NCBI RefSeq assembly: GCF_001693485.1
Contig: NZ_MAXC01000012.1
Location: forward strand, 124,001-188,000
Length of the DNA: 64,000 nucleotides
From: Bradyrhizobium sp. LMTR 3
GTDB lineage: Bacteria > Pseudomonadota > Alphaproteobacteria > Rhizobiales > Xanthobacteraceae
Direction of reading: 5' to 3'
Position numbers and translations under genes: made by a program. Shown here piece by piece: positions 43,668-50,672 of the stretch (its first letter is position 1; every line of letters begins with the position of its first letter). Under the pieces are notes generated by a model. It was not told where the DNA came from. It saw nothing but the letters and a program-made list of their open reading frames with translations, and did not search any database.

Positions 43668-43859
43668 ATGGCTGAGAGAATAGACGTTGAGGTTACCGGC
43701 AAATCGCAGTTTGAAGTCGCCCACGACATGGCGAAGTTCATTCTAATTAATATGGAAGGGCGTCAGGTGAAGCGCATAAAGCGGCAAGAGTTCTTGCATT
43801 TGGTCGCTGACTGCATCGAGGCCTTGCGCGGCATCAAGGTCAGGGAGATTGTCAGCTAA
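43668..43859 (+). CDS. Small hypothetical protein
   Basis: This codes 63 residues (MAERIDVEVTGKSQFEVAHD...). The start is preceded by GCGGAGAGCG, and the gene begins 36 bases after the 48-residue peptide gene, so the two are probably one transcript. The C-terminal half is a likely helix (QEFLHLVADCIEALRGI). Not recognised. The codon pattern and spacing support it as real. Confidence 0.6.
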   Translation: MAERIDVEVTGKSQFEVAHDMAKFILINMEGRQVKRIKRQEFLHLVADCIEALRGIKVREIVS

Positions 43860-43924
43860 AAAGTAAGGCACTCCGGCAGGCTCCCGCCTCCACTTGTCCG
43901 CACAAGCAATCAAGTTGGTGACAC

Positions 43925-44010
43925 GGTTTGCGAGCGAGGACGCCGCGGAAAAATGGTTCGAGGAGAACGACCCGGAAGGTACGGCCTTCGAGTATGAAGT
44001 GCTCGAATGA
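43925..44010 (+). pseudogene. 48-residue peptide gene, 5'-truncated copy
   Basis: The frame ending in TGA at 44010 reads RFASEDAAEKWFEENDPEGT then AFEYEVLE. This matches the last 28 residues of the peptide at 43485. The first 20 codons and the start are missing. Confidence 0.75.
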
Positions 44011-44031
44011 AAGAGGCCGCCCGCTGAGGCC

Positions 44032-44220
44032 CTACTGCTGAGGAAGTATCACTGGCCCGACAACTAAGCGGAAGGCCGGAACCCAAGCGGTGTTCCAGCT
44101 TTCCATCGTGGCCCCGCAAACCGAGCATTCGAAGCTGCTGACCTGTCTGCCCGAGGCCATGGATTCGGTGCGGTTATAAACCGCGCCGCACCTGCACGAC
44201 CTATGATGTGATTCAGCCAT
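44032..44220 (-). CDS. Small zinc-ribbon-like protein
   Basis: This codes 62 residues from the ATG at 44220. Two cysteine pairs, CRC (in HRSCRCGAVY) and CSVC (in FECSVCGATMESWN), could bind zinc. The C-terminus is hydrophobic (VPAFRLVVGPVILPQQ). The start was chosen over 44298 because the cysteine ribbon then begins at residue 8. Similar short proteins are frequent in Bradyrhizobium-like genomes. Function unknown. Confidence 0.65.
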   Translation of the reverse strand: MAESHHRSCRCGAVYNRTESMASGRQVSSFECSVCGATMESWNTAWVPAFRLVVGPVILPQQ

Positions 44221-44272
44221 AGGCCCATTATGCGCTCGGCCGCTTGCGATCGCCACTCTTAAATACCCGGTC

Positions 44273-44518
44273 TCAGTCCATGTGCCGATCAATCTCAAAG
44301 GTGAACTTCACCTGTAGAACCGGGCCGTGGTCGTCACGGACTTCGATTGCCATCTGGTGCCCCGGCCCGTCGCGGTTCTTTCTGACCGCGTCCCGCACCA
44401 TGTCGGCCAGTGAGCGGGCGGCCTCTTCCTGCACTCGCTCAATGCTGGGAAGTTCCAGCCCTTCCTCGTCAGGAGAGAGATCGTCACCCGCTCTCAAGTC
44501 AAAGTAGTACCGTCGCAT
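44273..44518 (-). CDS. DUF6894-like small protein
   Basis: This codes 81 residues starting MRRYYFDLRAGDDLSPDEEG, with a central helix (RVQEEAARSLADMVRDAV) and a C-terminal strand pair (MAIEVRDDHGPVLQVKFTF). This pattern of N-terminal YYFDL, an acidic loop, a helix and two strands matches the DUF6894 family, which also occurs at 60002 and 62199. The start at 44518 fits the family. The frame extends to 44641 without support. It is divergent from the gene at 44634. Function unknown. Confidence 0.75.
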   Translation of the reverse strand: MRRYYFDLRAGDDLSPDEEGLELPSIERVQEEAARSLADMVRDAVRKNRDGPGHQMAIEVRDDHGPVLQVKFTFEIDRHMD

Positions 44519-44633
44519 CGTCACCGGCCTTCGCCCCGAGGGTAGAACCATGAAACTCGGAAGTTGTTCGCGCAACCAGTAGGAACGAAGTCCATTTTTC
44601 TGAATTTGAGTCGCGCTTAGTAAGACGCGTACC

Positions 44634-44828
44634 ATGAACACCCCGGATCAAGACATCATCCTGCGGGCCATGGAGGATGTCAGGCGCATCCTCGGGGAAT
44701 ACATCGCACCCGGTCCGCGCGACGCCACGGCAACGGTGCACCGGCTAATAGCCGTTCTCGATCGAGACGATGTCGTCCAGGCTCTCGATCGCATGAAACG
44801 GCGCCGGACCATGCGGCTCGTGGAATGA
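44634..44828 (+). CDS. Small hypothetical protein
   Basis: This codes 64 residues (MNTPDQDIILRAMEDVRRIL...). It is mainly helical with a basic C-terminus (ALDRMKRRRTMRLVE). It is not recognised, but similar short proteins are common in rhizobia. It is followed by a strong GC hairpin (44830-44863), which supports a real transcript end. Confidence 0.6.
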   Translation: MNTPDQDIILRAMEDVRRILGEYIAPGPRDATATVHRLIAVLDRDDVVQALDRMKRRRTMRLVE

Positions 44829-44829
44829 A

Positions 44830-44863
44830 GCGGCCCCGGCAATACGCAACGCACCGGGGCCGC
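44830..44863 (+). terminator. GC-rich hairpin after the 64-residue gene
   Basis: A perfect ten-base stem, GCGGCCCCGG / CCGGGGCCGC, has a 14-base loop and starts directly after the stop codon. There is no T run. Confidence 0.6.
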
Positions 44864-44877
44864 CGCACCTGGAGATA

Positions 44878-44913
44878 CCCCCGGCTAGGGGCTTGGGGGC
44901 ATGCAGCCGGGGG
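44878..44913. other. GC-rich hairpin
   Basis: A nine-base stem, CCCCCGGCT / AGCCGGGGG, has an 18-base loop. It is the second of four hairpins in the 433-base gap 44829-45261, which otherwise holds an R2 repeat and no gene. Confidence 0.6.
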
Positions 44914-45073
44914 ACTTACAGAATAGCCGCCGTTGTCGGCGCGGTCTGTACGGCCGCTGACAAAGGCCAGGCCCGCCAGCGTGAACCGGCGGGCCGAAGG
45001 TGTCACATCGCCGTGGCACGGATAATGCAATTTGTCCGTTGCTGGGGATTTCAGCGTCCCAGTTCAGGAATAA

Positions 45074-45118
45074 ACGCCGCCGGGCGATCCATTTTGATCC
45101 CGGCGGCGTGTTGTTTTG
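45074..45118 (+). terminator. Strong intrinsic terminator-like hairpin
   Basis: An eleven-base stem, ACGCCGCCGGG / CCCGGCGGCGT, has a 14-base loop and is followed by GTTGTTTTG. It is 250 bases after the nearest upstream gene, so it may end an untranslated transcript of the hairpin cluster 44830-45118. Confidence 0.6.
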
Positions 45119-45129
45119 AGACTAGTGGG

Positions 45130-45194
45130 ATTACGGTGACAATGCACTTAATCTGCCGAAGGCGAAGTGCTGTTTAGTGCACTGTCACCGTAAT
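45130..45194. repeat. R2 palindromic repeat, long copy
   Basis: From ATTACGGTGAC to GTCACCGTAAT with perfect 11-base arms. Internal sequence CTTAATCTGCCGAAGGCGAA is shared with the copy at 45712. Confidence 0.9.
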
Positions 45195-45261
45195 CCGAAC
45201 GGGTCTTTAATCCCGATCGCAAAAGTCATCATTGGGGCAAGCGCAAGCTGAAGAGAGACCA

Positions 45262-45409
45262 ATGACCGTTTTTGTCTACGTCGACACCAGCAAAGACGTT
45301 AACGACCCCGAGCACGTCAAGGTCTTCGCAAGTGCGGACGCCGCGCAAAACTGGTTCGACGAAAACGACCCCTGAAGAAGTGGCCTTTGAGTATGAGGTC
45401 TTGGAGTGA
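45262..45409 (+). pseudogene. 48-residue peptide gene, frameshifted copy
   Basis: This starts MTVFVYVDTSKDVNDPEHVK as in the intact copy at 43485. One extra C in GACCCCTGAAG creates a TGA at 45373-45375 after 37 residues. Without that base the frame would continue EEVAFEYEVLE and stop at 45407-45409 at the same place as the intact copy. The ribosome site is conserved. It could be a recent mutation or a sequencing error. Confidence 0.75.
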
Positions 45410-45427
45410 ATGCCGAAGGAGGCTCTG

Positions 45428-45703
45428 ATGCGCATTCTGGCCTTAGCGATTTTGGCAATCGGGTTAGCCTCATTAGGACCCGCCGCCGCCCAGATGTACG
45501 ATCCAGCTTTTCCGGTTTGTCTGCGCTTGTATGACCGGACGATCTACTACGAATGCCGCTACACGTCGCTGCCTCAGTGCAACGCATCGGCATCGGGCCG
45601 CCCGGCGCAGTGCGTCATCAATCCATATTTCGCGAGCGCGCAAGAGCCCGCGGGTTATCGGCGGCCTCACATTCGTGAGCGCATGCGCGGCATGTGGCGT
45701 TAG
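45428..45703 (+). CDS. DUF3551 domain-containing exported protein
   Basis: This is an exported protein of 91 residues. The signal peptide covers 1-22 (LALAILAIGLASLGPAAA). The DUF3551 pattern follows: PVCLRLYDRTIYYECRYTSL, then QCNASASGRPAQCVINPYF, with four cysteines. The family is plentiful in Bradyrhizobium and of unknown role. The start at 45428 is preceded by AAGGAGG. The stop (TAG, 45701-45703) is 8 bases before an R2 repeat. Confidence 0.85.
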   Translation: MRILALAILAIGLASLGPAAAQMYDPAFPVCLRLYDRTIYYECRYTSLPQCNASASGRPAQCVINPYFASAQEPAGYRRPHIRERMRGMWR

Positions 45704-45711
45704 ATTACGGG

Positions 45712-45784
45712 ATTACGGTGACAGTGCTGGACTGCACCTAATCTGCCGAAGGCGAAGTGCTGTTTAGTGCACTGGCACCGTAAT
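45712..45784. repeat. R2 palindromic repeat, long copy abutting EamA fragment B
   Basis: From ATTACGGTGACAGTGC to GCACTGGCACCGTAAT, 73 bp. Its right end touches EamA fragment B directly at 45785. Confidence 0.9.
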
Positions 45785-45906
45785 CGATGGTCTGGATCGA
45801 GAATGCGAACAGATACAGCGCGGCCGGGCCGGCCAGGATGCCCTGTGCCAGCGCCTGCAGCGCGTTTTCGCCAAGGCCCAGCGCCGCCACGCGGGCGAAC
45901 CCGCCG
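45785..45906 (-). pseudogene. EamA permease fragment B (internal part)
   Basis: The minus strand reads GGFARVAALGLGENALQALA, QGILAGPAALYLFAFSIQTI, matching the middle of the intact EamA gene at 47094-48014. It ends exactly where fragment A (40626-40814) takes over, with about 33 bases present in both (GATGGTCTG...CAGATACAG). The 5' part of the gene is missing. Fragments A and B look like pieces of one second gene copy. Confidence 0.8.
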
Positions 45907-45943
45907 AACGCAAGCGCAACGGCAGGCCGCTGACTATGGCGCC

Positions 45944-46360
45944 TCACACCGCTGACTCGTCCTCAAGACGACTCATGATCCGGCGCGCAACCTCGTCCGG
46001 ATCTCGCTTGAGATCATGAGCGAAGCTTTTCGGCACCTCGGATTCGGAATCCCATTTGTAGGACCAGCCAATGAGTGCCAGGAACGCCGGGACAAGATCG
46101 CGCCCCTTTTCGGTCAAGAGGTACATTGGCCGGCCATTTTCCGGATCGATCGTGCGCTCGATGAGTCCGTCAGCCTCGAGTTCGACCAGTCGCGACGCAA
46201 GAATGTTGGTCGCAACGCCCTCCTCTGCGGCGAATTCACCGTAGCGTCGCGCCTCCTTGAACGCGAGGTCCCGCAGTATGACCAGCTTCCACCGGTCTCC
46301 GATCATCGCCGCGGCGTAGCGGATCGGGCAGCCATGCCAGTTTTCGAGCTTCTTCGCCAT
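45944..46360 (-). CDS. HxlR-family transcriptional regulator
   Basis: This winged-helix regulator has 138 residues. The conserved cysteine is in NWHGCPIRYAAAMIGDRWKL, followed by the recognition helix region GVATNILASRLVELEADGLI and the wing ERTIDPENGRPMYLLTEKG. HxlR proteins often respond to electrophiles or oxidants through that cysteine. The start at 46360 was chosen because a palindromic operator lies at 46388-46404 and would be inside the gene if the TTG at 46402 were used. Two operator-like palindromes upstream suggest autoregulation and control of the plus-strand genes beyond. Confidence 0.9.
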   Translation of the reverse strand: MAKKLENWHGCPIRYAAAMIGDRWKLVILRDLAFKEARRYGEFAAEEGVATNILASRLVELEADGLIERTIDPENGRPMYLLTEKGRDLVPAFLALIGWSYKWDSESEVPKSFAHDLKRDPDEVARRIMSRLEDESAV

Positions 46361-46387
46361 AGCCGCAACATAACGGCGTTCGAACGC

Positions 46388-46404
46388 GCTTGCAATTTGC
46401 AAGC
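46388..46404. promoter_or_regulatory. Candidate HxlR operator 1
   Basis: GCTTGCAATTTGCAAGC is a perfect 17-bp palindrome 28 bases upstream of the HxlR start. It shares the CTTGCAA / GCAAG arms with operator 2, 39 bases away centre to centre. Confidence 0.7.
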
Positions 46405-46426
46405 TCCAATGCTAAGCGCACAAATC

Positions 46427-46443
46427 ACTTGCAAATAGCAAGT
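46427..46443. promoter_or_regulatory. Candidate HxlR operator 2
   Basis: ACTTGCAAATAGCAAGT is an imperfect palindrome with the same arms as operator 1. It lies directly before the VOC remnant, where the promoter of a divergent target gene would be expected. Confidence 0.65.
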
Positions 46444-46451
46444 GCGATCGA

Positions 46452-46517
46452 GAGGGTGAGTACGTCATTGTGAAGGATCCGGGCGGCACCCTCTTCGCGC
46501 TTTGGAAGCGGGACTAA
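46452..46517 (+). pseudogene. 3' remnant of a VOC/glyoxalase-family gene
   Basis: The frame ending TAA at 46517 reads EGEYVIVKDPGGTLFALWKR D, the usual C-terminal strand and metal-site end of VOC-family proteins (pattern VxDPxGxxFAL). No start or earlier part exists, because the HxlR operator region comes directly before it. The divergent gene controlled by HxlR was probably deleted except for its end. Confidence 0.65.
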
Positions 46518-46558
46518 TCGTCGGTTACTGCGCGAAGTCCAGGAAGGGAGGCGCTTTC

Positions 46559-46951
46559 GTGCCGATTGTTATCACGCCAATCTTCGTGGCCCTGCTCGTG
46601 GTCGCGCAGGTGCCGCTGACCTGGATCGTCGGCATGCGCCGGCTTCAAACCGGAATTCGCTTCTTCGGCGGCGATGACGATGTCTTGCTGCGGCGGATGC
46701 GGGCGCATGGCAACTACACCGAAACTGTGCCGATCACGCTGCTCGCAATGGGTTGCGCGGAGTTTCTCGGGATGCCGAGTGCGGCGCTCTGGGCCGGAGG
46801 CGCCCTCCTTGTCGCCGGCCGAACCGCTCACGCAGTGGAAATCCTCCGGACAGGATGGGGCATCGGCCGATCTAGCGGCATGATAATGACTTTTCTTGCG
46901 ATGTTGGGATTTGCTGCTTGGATCCTTTGGCGGTCGTTTGTTGCGGCCTGA
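46559..46951 (+). CDS. MAPEG family membrane protein
   Basis: This is a four-helix membrane protein of 130 residues in the MAPEG family (membrane-associated eicosanoid/glutathione metabolism). The family signature is in the first loop: MRRLQTGIRFFGG and RRMRAHGNYTETVPITLLAM. The start is GTG at 46559 with AAGGGAGG upstream. An in-frame TTG at 46502 lies in the VOC remnant and was rejected. Bacterial members may conjugate glutathione to electrophiles, which would fit the HxlR and VOC context, but this is inference. Confidence 0.88.
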   Translation: MPIVITPIFVALLVVAQVPLTWIVGMRRLQTGIRFFGGDDDVLLRRMRAHGNYTETVPITLLAMGCAEFLGMPSAALWAGGALLVAGRTAHAVEILRTGWGIGRSSGMIMTFLAMLGFAAWILWRSFVAA

Positions 46952-47057
46952 CTTGTCGCAATAAACGTCGCACGCGCGCACGTATGTCTCTTTCGCGTCC
47001 TACTCGTGCTGGCCGATATCTGCGCACGCCGGGAGGGTTGTCGAGGCCAAAACAATT

Positions 47058-47073
47058 GCACTGTCACCGTAGT
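47058..47073. repeat. R2 half-copy
   Basis: GCACTGTCACCGTAGT matches one arm of R2. It lies 21 bases beyond the 3' end of the intact EamA gene. Confidence 0.6.
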
Positions 47074-47093
47074 CCGGAACGGCCGACCACACC

Positions 47094-48014
47094 TCACCGC
47101 TGCCTTTGCGCCAGATAGAAGCCGAACAGCACCGTGACCAGGCCCGCCGCCTGCAGCGCGGTCGGGGGTTCGCCGAGCAGGAGCCAGCCGGCGAGGATCG
47201 TCAGCGCCGGCACGGTCGCAGGGAACACCGCGGCGCGGGCGACACCGATGGTCTGGATCGAGAGTGCGAACAGATACAGCGCGGCGGGGCCGGCCAGGAT
47301 GCCCTGTGCCAGCGCCTGCAGCGCATTTTCGCCAAGGCCCAGCGCCGCCACGCGGGCGAACCCGCCCAAGGCCGCATAGAGCGGCAGCAGCGCCAGCGAC
47401 ACTACGCTGATGACGGTGGCGGCCGAGAACGCGGAGACGCGCCAATGGCGCAGCAGCGTGCCGAACACGGCGAACATCAATCCGGTCATCACGAACAGCA
47501 AATCGCCCAGCACGCCGTCGGCGCCGATATGGCCGATCGACTCGGCGCCGATCACCGCAAGCCCGCCGACGATGACGACCGCCCCCGCTACGCGCGAGGG
47601 CGGAACCCGCTCGCGCAAGAACAGCGCGGCGAGCAGCAGGCTTCCGAGCGTCGCGCTGGAAGGCTGGATGACGCTGCCATGGCCGAGCGGCACGAACAGG
47701 AAGCCGGTATAGCTGATGAGCGACATCACAGGCCCGCCCAGCACCATCAGCACCAGTCCGCGGCGCCATCCGATGCCGCCGAGATCAGCGATGCCGGCGC
47801 GAAGCACGAGCGGCAGGAACACCAGCCCCGACCACACGAAGCGGTGCATCAGCAAGTCCGGCGGCGTGAAGCCGACCTTCAGCCCATGCCGGGTCGCGAC
47901 AAAGCCAAGCGCCCAGAACAGCGCCGCACCAGCGCCGCACGCGACCCCAAGCAGGGCCGGCTTCGTGTCAGGTTTTTGGGCTGGAGCATCGCCGCCGCTG
48001 GTCGGCTGGTTCAT
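47094..48014 (-). CDS. EamA/DMT family permease (intact parent of fragments A and B)
   Basis: This ten-helix permease has 306 residues. It starts with a polar 20-residue tail, then LGVACGAGAALFWALGFVAT. The second half contains GPAALYLFALSIQTIGVARA and ends FGFYLAQRQR. Two EamA halves are clear. It belongs to a different EamA subgroup from the genes at 25697 and 31056. Parts of a second copy lie at 40626-40814 and 45785-45906. The substrate is unknown. Confidence 0.9.
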   Translation of the reverse strand: MNQPTSGGDAPAQKPDTKPALLGVACGAGAALFWALGFVATRHGLKVGFTPPDLLMHRFVWSGLVFLPLVLRAGIADLGGIGWRRGLVLMVLGGPVMSLISYTGFLFVPLGHGSVIQPSSATLGSLLLAALFLRERVPPSRVAGAVVIVGGLAVIGAESIGHIGADGVLGDLLFVMTGLMFAVFGTLLRHWRVSAFSAATVISVVSLALLPLYAALGGFARVAALGLGENALQALAQGILAGPAALYLFALSIQTIGVARAAVFPATVPALTILAGWLLLGEPPTALQAAGLVTVLFGFYLAQRQR

Positions 48015-48231
48015 GGCGGACGCTTAACTTGGCCCACACCACGGTTCAACCCACACCCATGCAGGGCTGACGGGCGCGCCGCCGCAAGCCGCACCGGATT
48101 CCGCTGCGCTCGCTACTTTGCATGGGGTTGTTTTCGCGATTTTGTGTCTGGGCCCTGCGGTGTACTGCGGAAGCGTATCTGCACCGGGTCCGGGAGGCGA
48201 TATCGTCAGCAAGCAGCCCCGACGAGCAAGC

Positions 48232-48348
48232 GTAGGGCGGATTAGCCCACCGGGTCCGCGCGAATGCGCGGCCCGATGACAGGCTCCGGCGTAATCCGCC
48301 GTTCTCCGCGACTGAGCCGGCGGGTTACGCTTCGCTAACCCGCCCTAC
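48232..48348. repeat. R1 repeat with a nested insertion
   Basis: An R1 copy of 117 bp. The first hairpin is split after GGATTAGCC by about 37 extra bases that include their own palindrome, GGTCCGCGCGAATGCGCGG. The rest of R1 is the standard form. The gap 48015-48409 holds only this element. Confidence 0.85.
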
Positions 48349-48409
48349 TTGATCCATCCCCAAGATCAGCCACAAAATCGATTAAGATGCACGCATCGGA
48401 AGGATCGAC

Positions 48410-48583
48410 ATGAACGGAAATCGATATTACGGGGTTCGCGTCGAGGGCGCGAAATACGGCGTTGGCTTCGGCTCGGCGCTCGCCATCGCGATCTCCTATG
48501 CCAACAACCATTCGATCCTGTGGGCGATCATCCACGGCATCCTGGGCTGGCTCTACGTGATCTATTTCGCGCTGTTCAAGTGA
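48410..48583 (+). CDS. Small membrane peptide
   Basis: This codes 57 residues ([20 protein letters not shown]...) with two hydrophobic helices ([20 protein letters not shown] and [14 protein letters not shown]). The start is preceded by GGAAGGATC. It is not a named family, though the wording is typical of small Bradyrhizobium membrane peptides. The gene is too short for most gene finders but has a good ribosome site and coherent hydrophobic pattern. Confidence 0.65.
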   Translation: MNGNRYYGVRVEGAKYGVGFGSALAIAISYANNHSILWAIIHGILGWLYVIYFALFK

Positions 48584-48770
48584 TCCGGCTTACGCCAGTT
48601 CGCGAGGCGCGGCTTGGCGACAGCGTATTCCGCCACCCCCTGTCCGCGCTCCAATGCTTGCGCTATTGCGCGCACGGGCTCCTTTTGCCCTTGGGACCGA
48701 GCATTTTCCCTTGCGTTATCAGGACATGAACCTACGGTGCGCTTCGCCTGGACACGGCCAAAGGACGACA

Positions 48771-49121
48771 ATGGACGACGCGATGAACTGCCCGAAATGC
48801 AATTCCGAACATGCCTATCAGGATGGCAGCCTGTGGGTCTGCCCGGAATGCGCCCATGAGTGGAGCGCCGAGGCCGGCACCGCTGCGGAGACCTCGCCTG
48901 AGGCGGGCGTGCGCGATGCCCATGGCAACGCGCTCTCGGACGGCGACAGCGTCATCGTCCTCAAGGACCTCAAGGTGAAGGGGTCGTCGTCGGTCGTCAA
49001 AGGCGGCACCAAGGTCAGGAACATCCGCCTGACCGAAGGCTCAGACGGCCACAACATCGCCTGCAAGATCGACGGCATCGGCGCGATGAACCTGAAATCG
49101 GAGTTCGTGAAGAAGGCGTAA
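48771..49121 (+). CDS. PhnA/YjdM-like zinc-ribbon protein
   Basis: This protein has 116 residues. The N-terminal zinc ribbon has four cysteines in CPKC and CPEC. The C-terminal PhnA domain follows, with [33 protein letters not shown] and [20 protein letters not shown]. The family was once linked to phosphonate use but has no firm enzymatic role in most bacteria. ATG at 48771 has AAAGGACG before it. There are no phn genes nearby. Confidence 0.9.
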   Translation: MDDAMNCPKCNSEHAYQDGSLWVCPECAHEWSAEAGTAAETSPEAGVRDAHGNALSDGDSVIVLKDLKVKGSSSVVKGGTKVRNIRLTEGSDGHNIACKIDGIGAMNLKSEFVKKA

Positions 49122-49185
49122 GCTAGTGGGCGCGACCCGTTGGCTCATGCGGGCTACTCGCTGACGCAGGAGGTGAAGAACGCGA

Positions 49186-49446
49186 CTACCATCCGCGATT
49201 CATGTGGCGCACCTCGCCGGTTCGCGAGTCGACATAGACCTCCATCCAGCGGCCCGCGCGGTCGCGGCCTTCGATCTCCCACTTATCGCCGAGGAAATTG
49301 GTGTGGGACACCGTCATGAGGCCGAGATCGGTCGCAACGTCGAGCGCGACCCGCATCGATATCTGGCCGCCGGAATCGTAGGCCATGGCAGGTGTCGCTG
49401 CGCCAAGCGCCAGGGCGGTGACGATTGGAAGAATGACATGTCGCAT
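49186..49446 (-). CDS. Exported PepSY-like small protein
   Basis: This is an exported protein of 86 residues. The signal peptide is 1-22 (ILPIVTALALGAATPAMA). The mature part reads ALDVATDLGLMTVSHTNFLG and KWEIEGRDRAGRWMEVYVDS with RTGEV, as in PepSY domains. These often inhibit peptidases or occur as small periplasmic modules. The start at 49446 is preceded by CAGGAG. Confidence 0.75.
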   Translation of the reverse strand: MRHVILPIVTALALGAATPAMAYDSGGQISMRVALDVATDLGLMTVSHTNFLGDKWEIEGRDRAGRWMEVYVDSRTGEVRHMNRGW

Positions 49447-49597
49447 GAAGCACTCCTGTCGAACGCGTTGAGCTGTTACGCCACTTAGAACGAGCGGCGT
49501 AGACACGCGTTCCGCACCGGAGATCATGAAACAGCATGAAACTTCGGCAGTTGGGGCGATTCTGTGGCCGTTCCCACGCAATCACTCCGCAACTTCG

Positions 49598-49680
49598 TTC
49601 TCCATCCGACTCCACTTTGTTCGCAAAGAACGAATCGCATCAGCGCAAATCGGCGCGGATCAATTCCTAACAATTGGTTC
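49598..49680. repeat. R4 dispersed repeat, copy 1
   Basis: Begins TTCTCCATCCGACTCCACTT, then TGTTCGCAAAGAACGAATC, and ends near TAACAATTGGTTC. It is about 80 bp and the most diverged of three copies. An R1b half-element follows 27 bases later. Confidence 0.8.
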
Positions 49681-49706
49681 GCGGTTCGCAGAGCGGATTA
49701 GCAAGC

Positions 49707-49763
49707 GTAGGGCGGATTAGCGCAGCGTAATCCGCCACCAACACGCCAGACAGTGCAGTACGC
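49707..49763. repeat. R1b half-element
   Basis: GTAGGGCGGATTAGCGCAGC, GTAATCCGCC, then ACCAACACGCCAGACAGTGC AGTACGC. It keeps hairpin 1 of R1 but has a different second half, which is shared with 42016-42060. Confidence 0.75.
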
Positions 49764-49823
49764 GGAATTTATCATCGGCGCGCAATCGCGCGACGCGCTG
49801 GCTCTTGCGCCCTGTTGACCTGA

Positions 49824-50183
49824 TCAGCCGCAATTCCAGACCGGCCCGATCGGTGTCCGTGTCCAGCACGGGCCGAAGCTGCCGCCATTGTAGCGGCCGC
49901 CGTAGAAGCCGGGACGGCCGAAATAGCGCCAGTTGCCATCATATCCGTAGTAGCTGGGAACCGGGTCAATGTACCAAGGGCGCCGGTCGCGTTGTGCCGA
50001 CCGCCGCATCGCATTTTTCTGAGCGTAAGGTGGAAGGCTGTTGTTGAGCGGCTGCTGGTAGCCCGGCAGGAAGCCGTAGCCATGCCAGCGCGGAGCCGGC
50101 CGCTTATGAACCGGCCCTGCCGGAGCGGCGACGGACCACAGCGACAGGACGAGAGCCATCGATAGAACCATTAGACGCGACAT
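49824..50183 (-). CDS. Exported Tyr/Gly-rich small basic protein
   Basis: This is an exported protein of 119 residues. The signal peptide is about 1-22 (LMVLSMALVLSLWSVAAPAG). The mature part is basic and rich in Pro, Tyr and Gly (PRWHGYGFLPGYQQPLNN; YFGRPGFYGGRYNGGSFGPC), ending with two cysteines. No family recognised. The start ATG at 50183 was chosen over a TTG at 50189. Confidence 0.65.
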   Translation of the reverse strand: MSRLMVLSMALVLSLWSVAAPAGPVHKRPAPRWHGYGFLPGYQQPLNNSLPPYAQKNAMRRSAQRDRRPWYIDPVPSYYGYDGNWRYFGRPGFYGGRYNGGSFGPCWTRTPIGPVWNCG

Positions 50184-50400
50184 AGGCAAACCATAGACAG
50201 TCGGCTGTTGAGGGACGATTCAAATCCAGGTGCAAAGCTCGTATATCAGATTGGCGCAAGCGTCATGCGCCGCCAACGCCAGACGGCGCAATACGCAAAG
50301 TTCCGGCCACACTCGACCCGGATCTGTGATCTGGCCCATACGCGGTTCAAACCACCTACCCTACACTTTCGCCCATCGTGCTCGAGTTCCGGGGACGGAT

Positions 50401-50634
50401 ATGGACGACGAGTTTTGCAGGGAAAGGGCAAGGACCGTCAGGGCCCTCGCCGAGCAAGCCGACCCGTTGGTCAAGAGGCGGCTGCTGCAACTGGCCTCCC
50501 ACTACGAGCGCAGGATCACGCGGCCATCCGACATCCGAGGCAACCAGGCGGCGGCAGTGTCCCGGCCGTTTGAGGACGCTTGTGGGCAAGAGGTCGAACA
50601 ATCGACCGAACGACCGGACCCTGACCCTCAATAG
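50401..50634 (+). CDS. Small hypothetical protein
   Basis: This codes 77 residues (MDDEFCRERARTVRALAEQA...). The first 45 residues form a helical hairpin, with DPLVKRRLLQLASHYERRI. The tail is acidic and proline-rich. Short proteins with this N-terminal pattern are common in Bradyrhizobium-like genomes. The start at 50401 was chosen by that pattern. Function unknown. Confidence 0.6.
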   Translation: MDDEFCRERARTVRALAEQADPLVKRRLLQLASHYERRITRPSDIRGNQAAAVSRPFEDACGQEVEQSTERPDPDPQ

Positions 50635-50672
50635 CCTGCCCCTACTTGCTGACGCCGCCAGGACGGCATTCT

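Noticed and set aside
50205..50250. Possible tRNA because of GATTCAAATCC
   Set aside because: The flanking sequence cannot form acceptor and anticodon stems, and no 3' CCA-like end is present.
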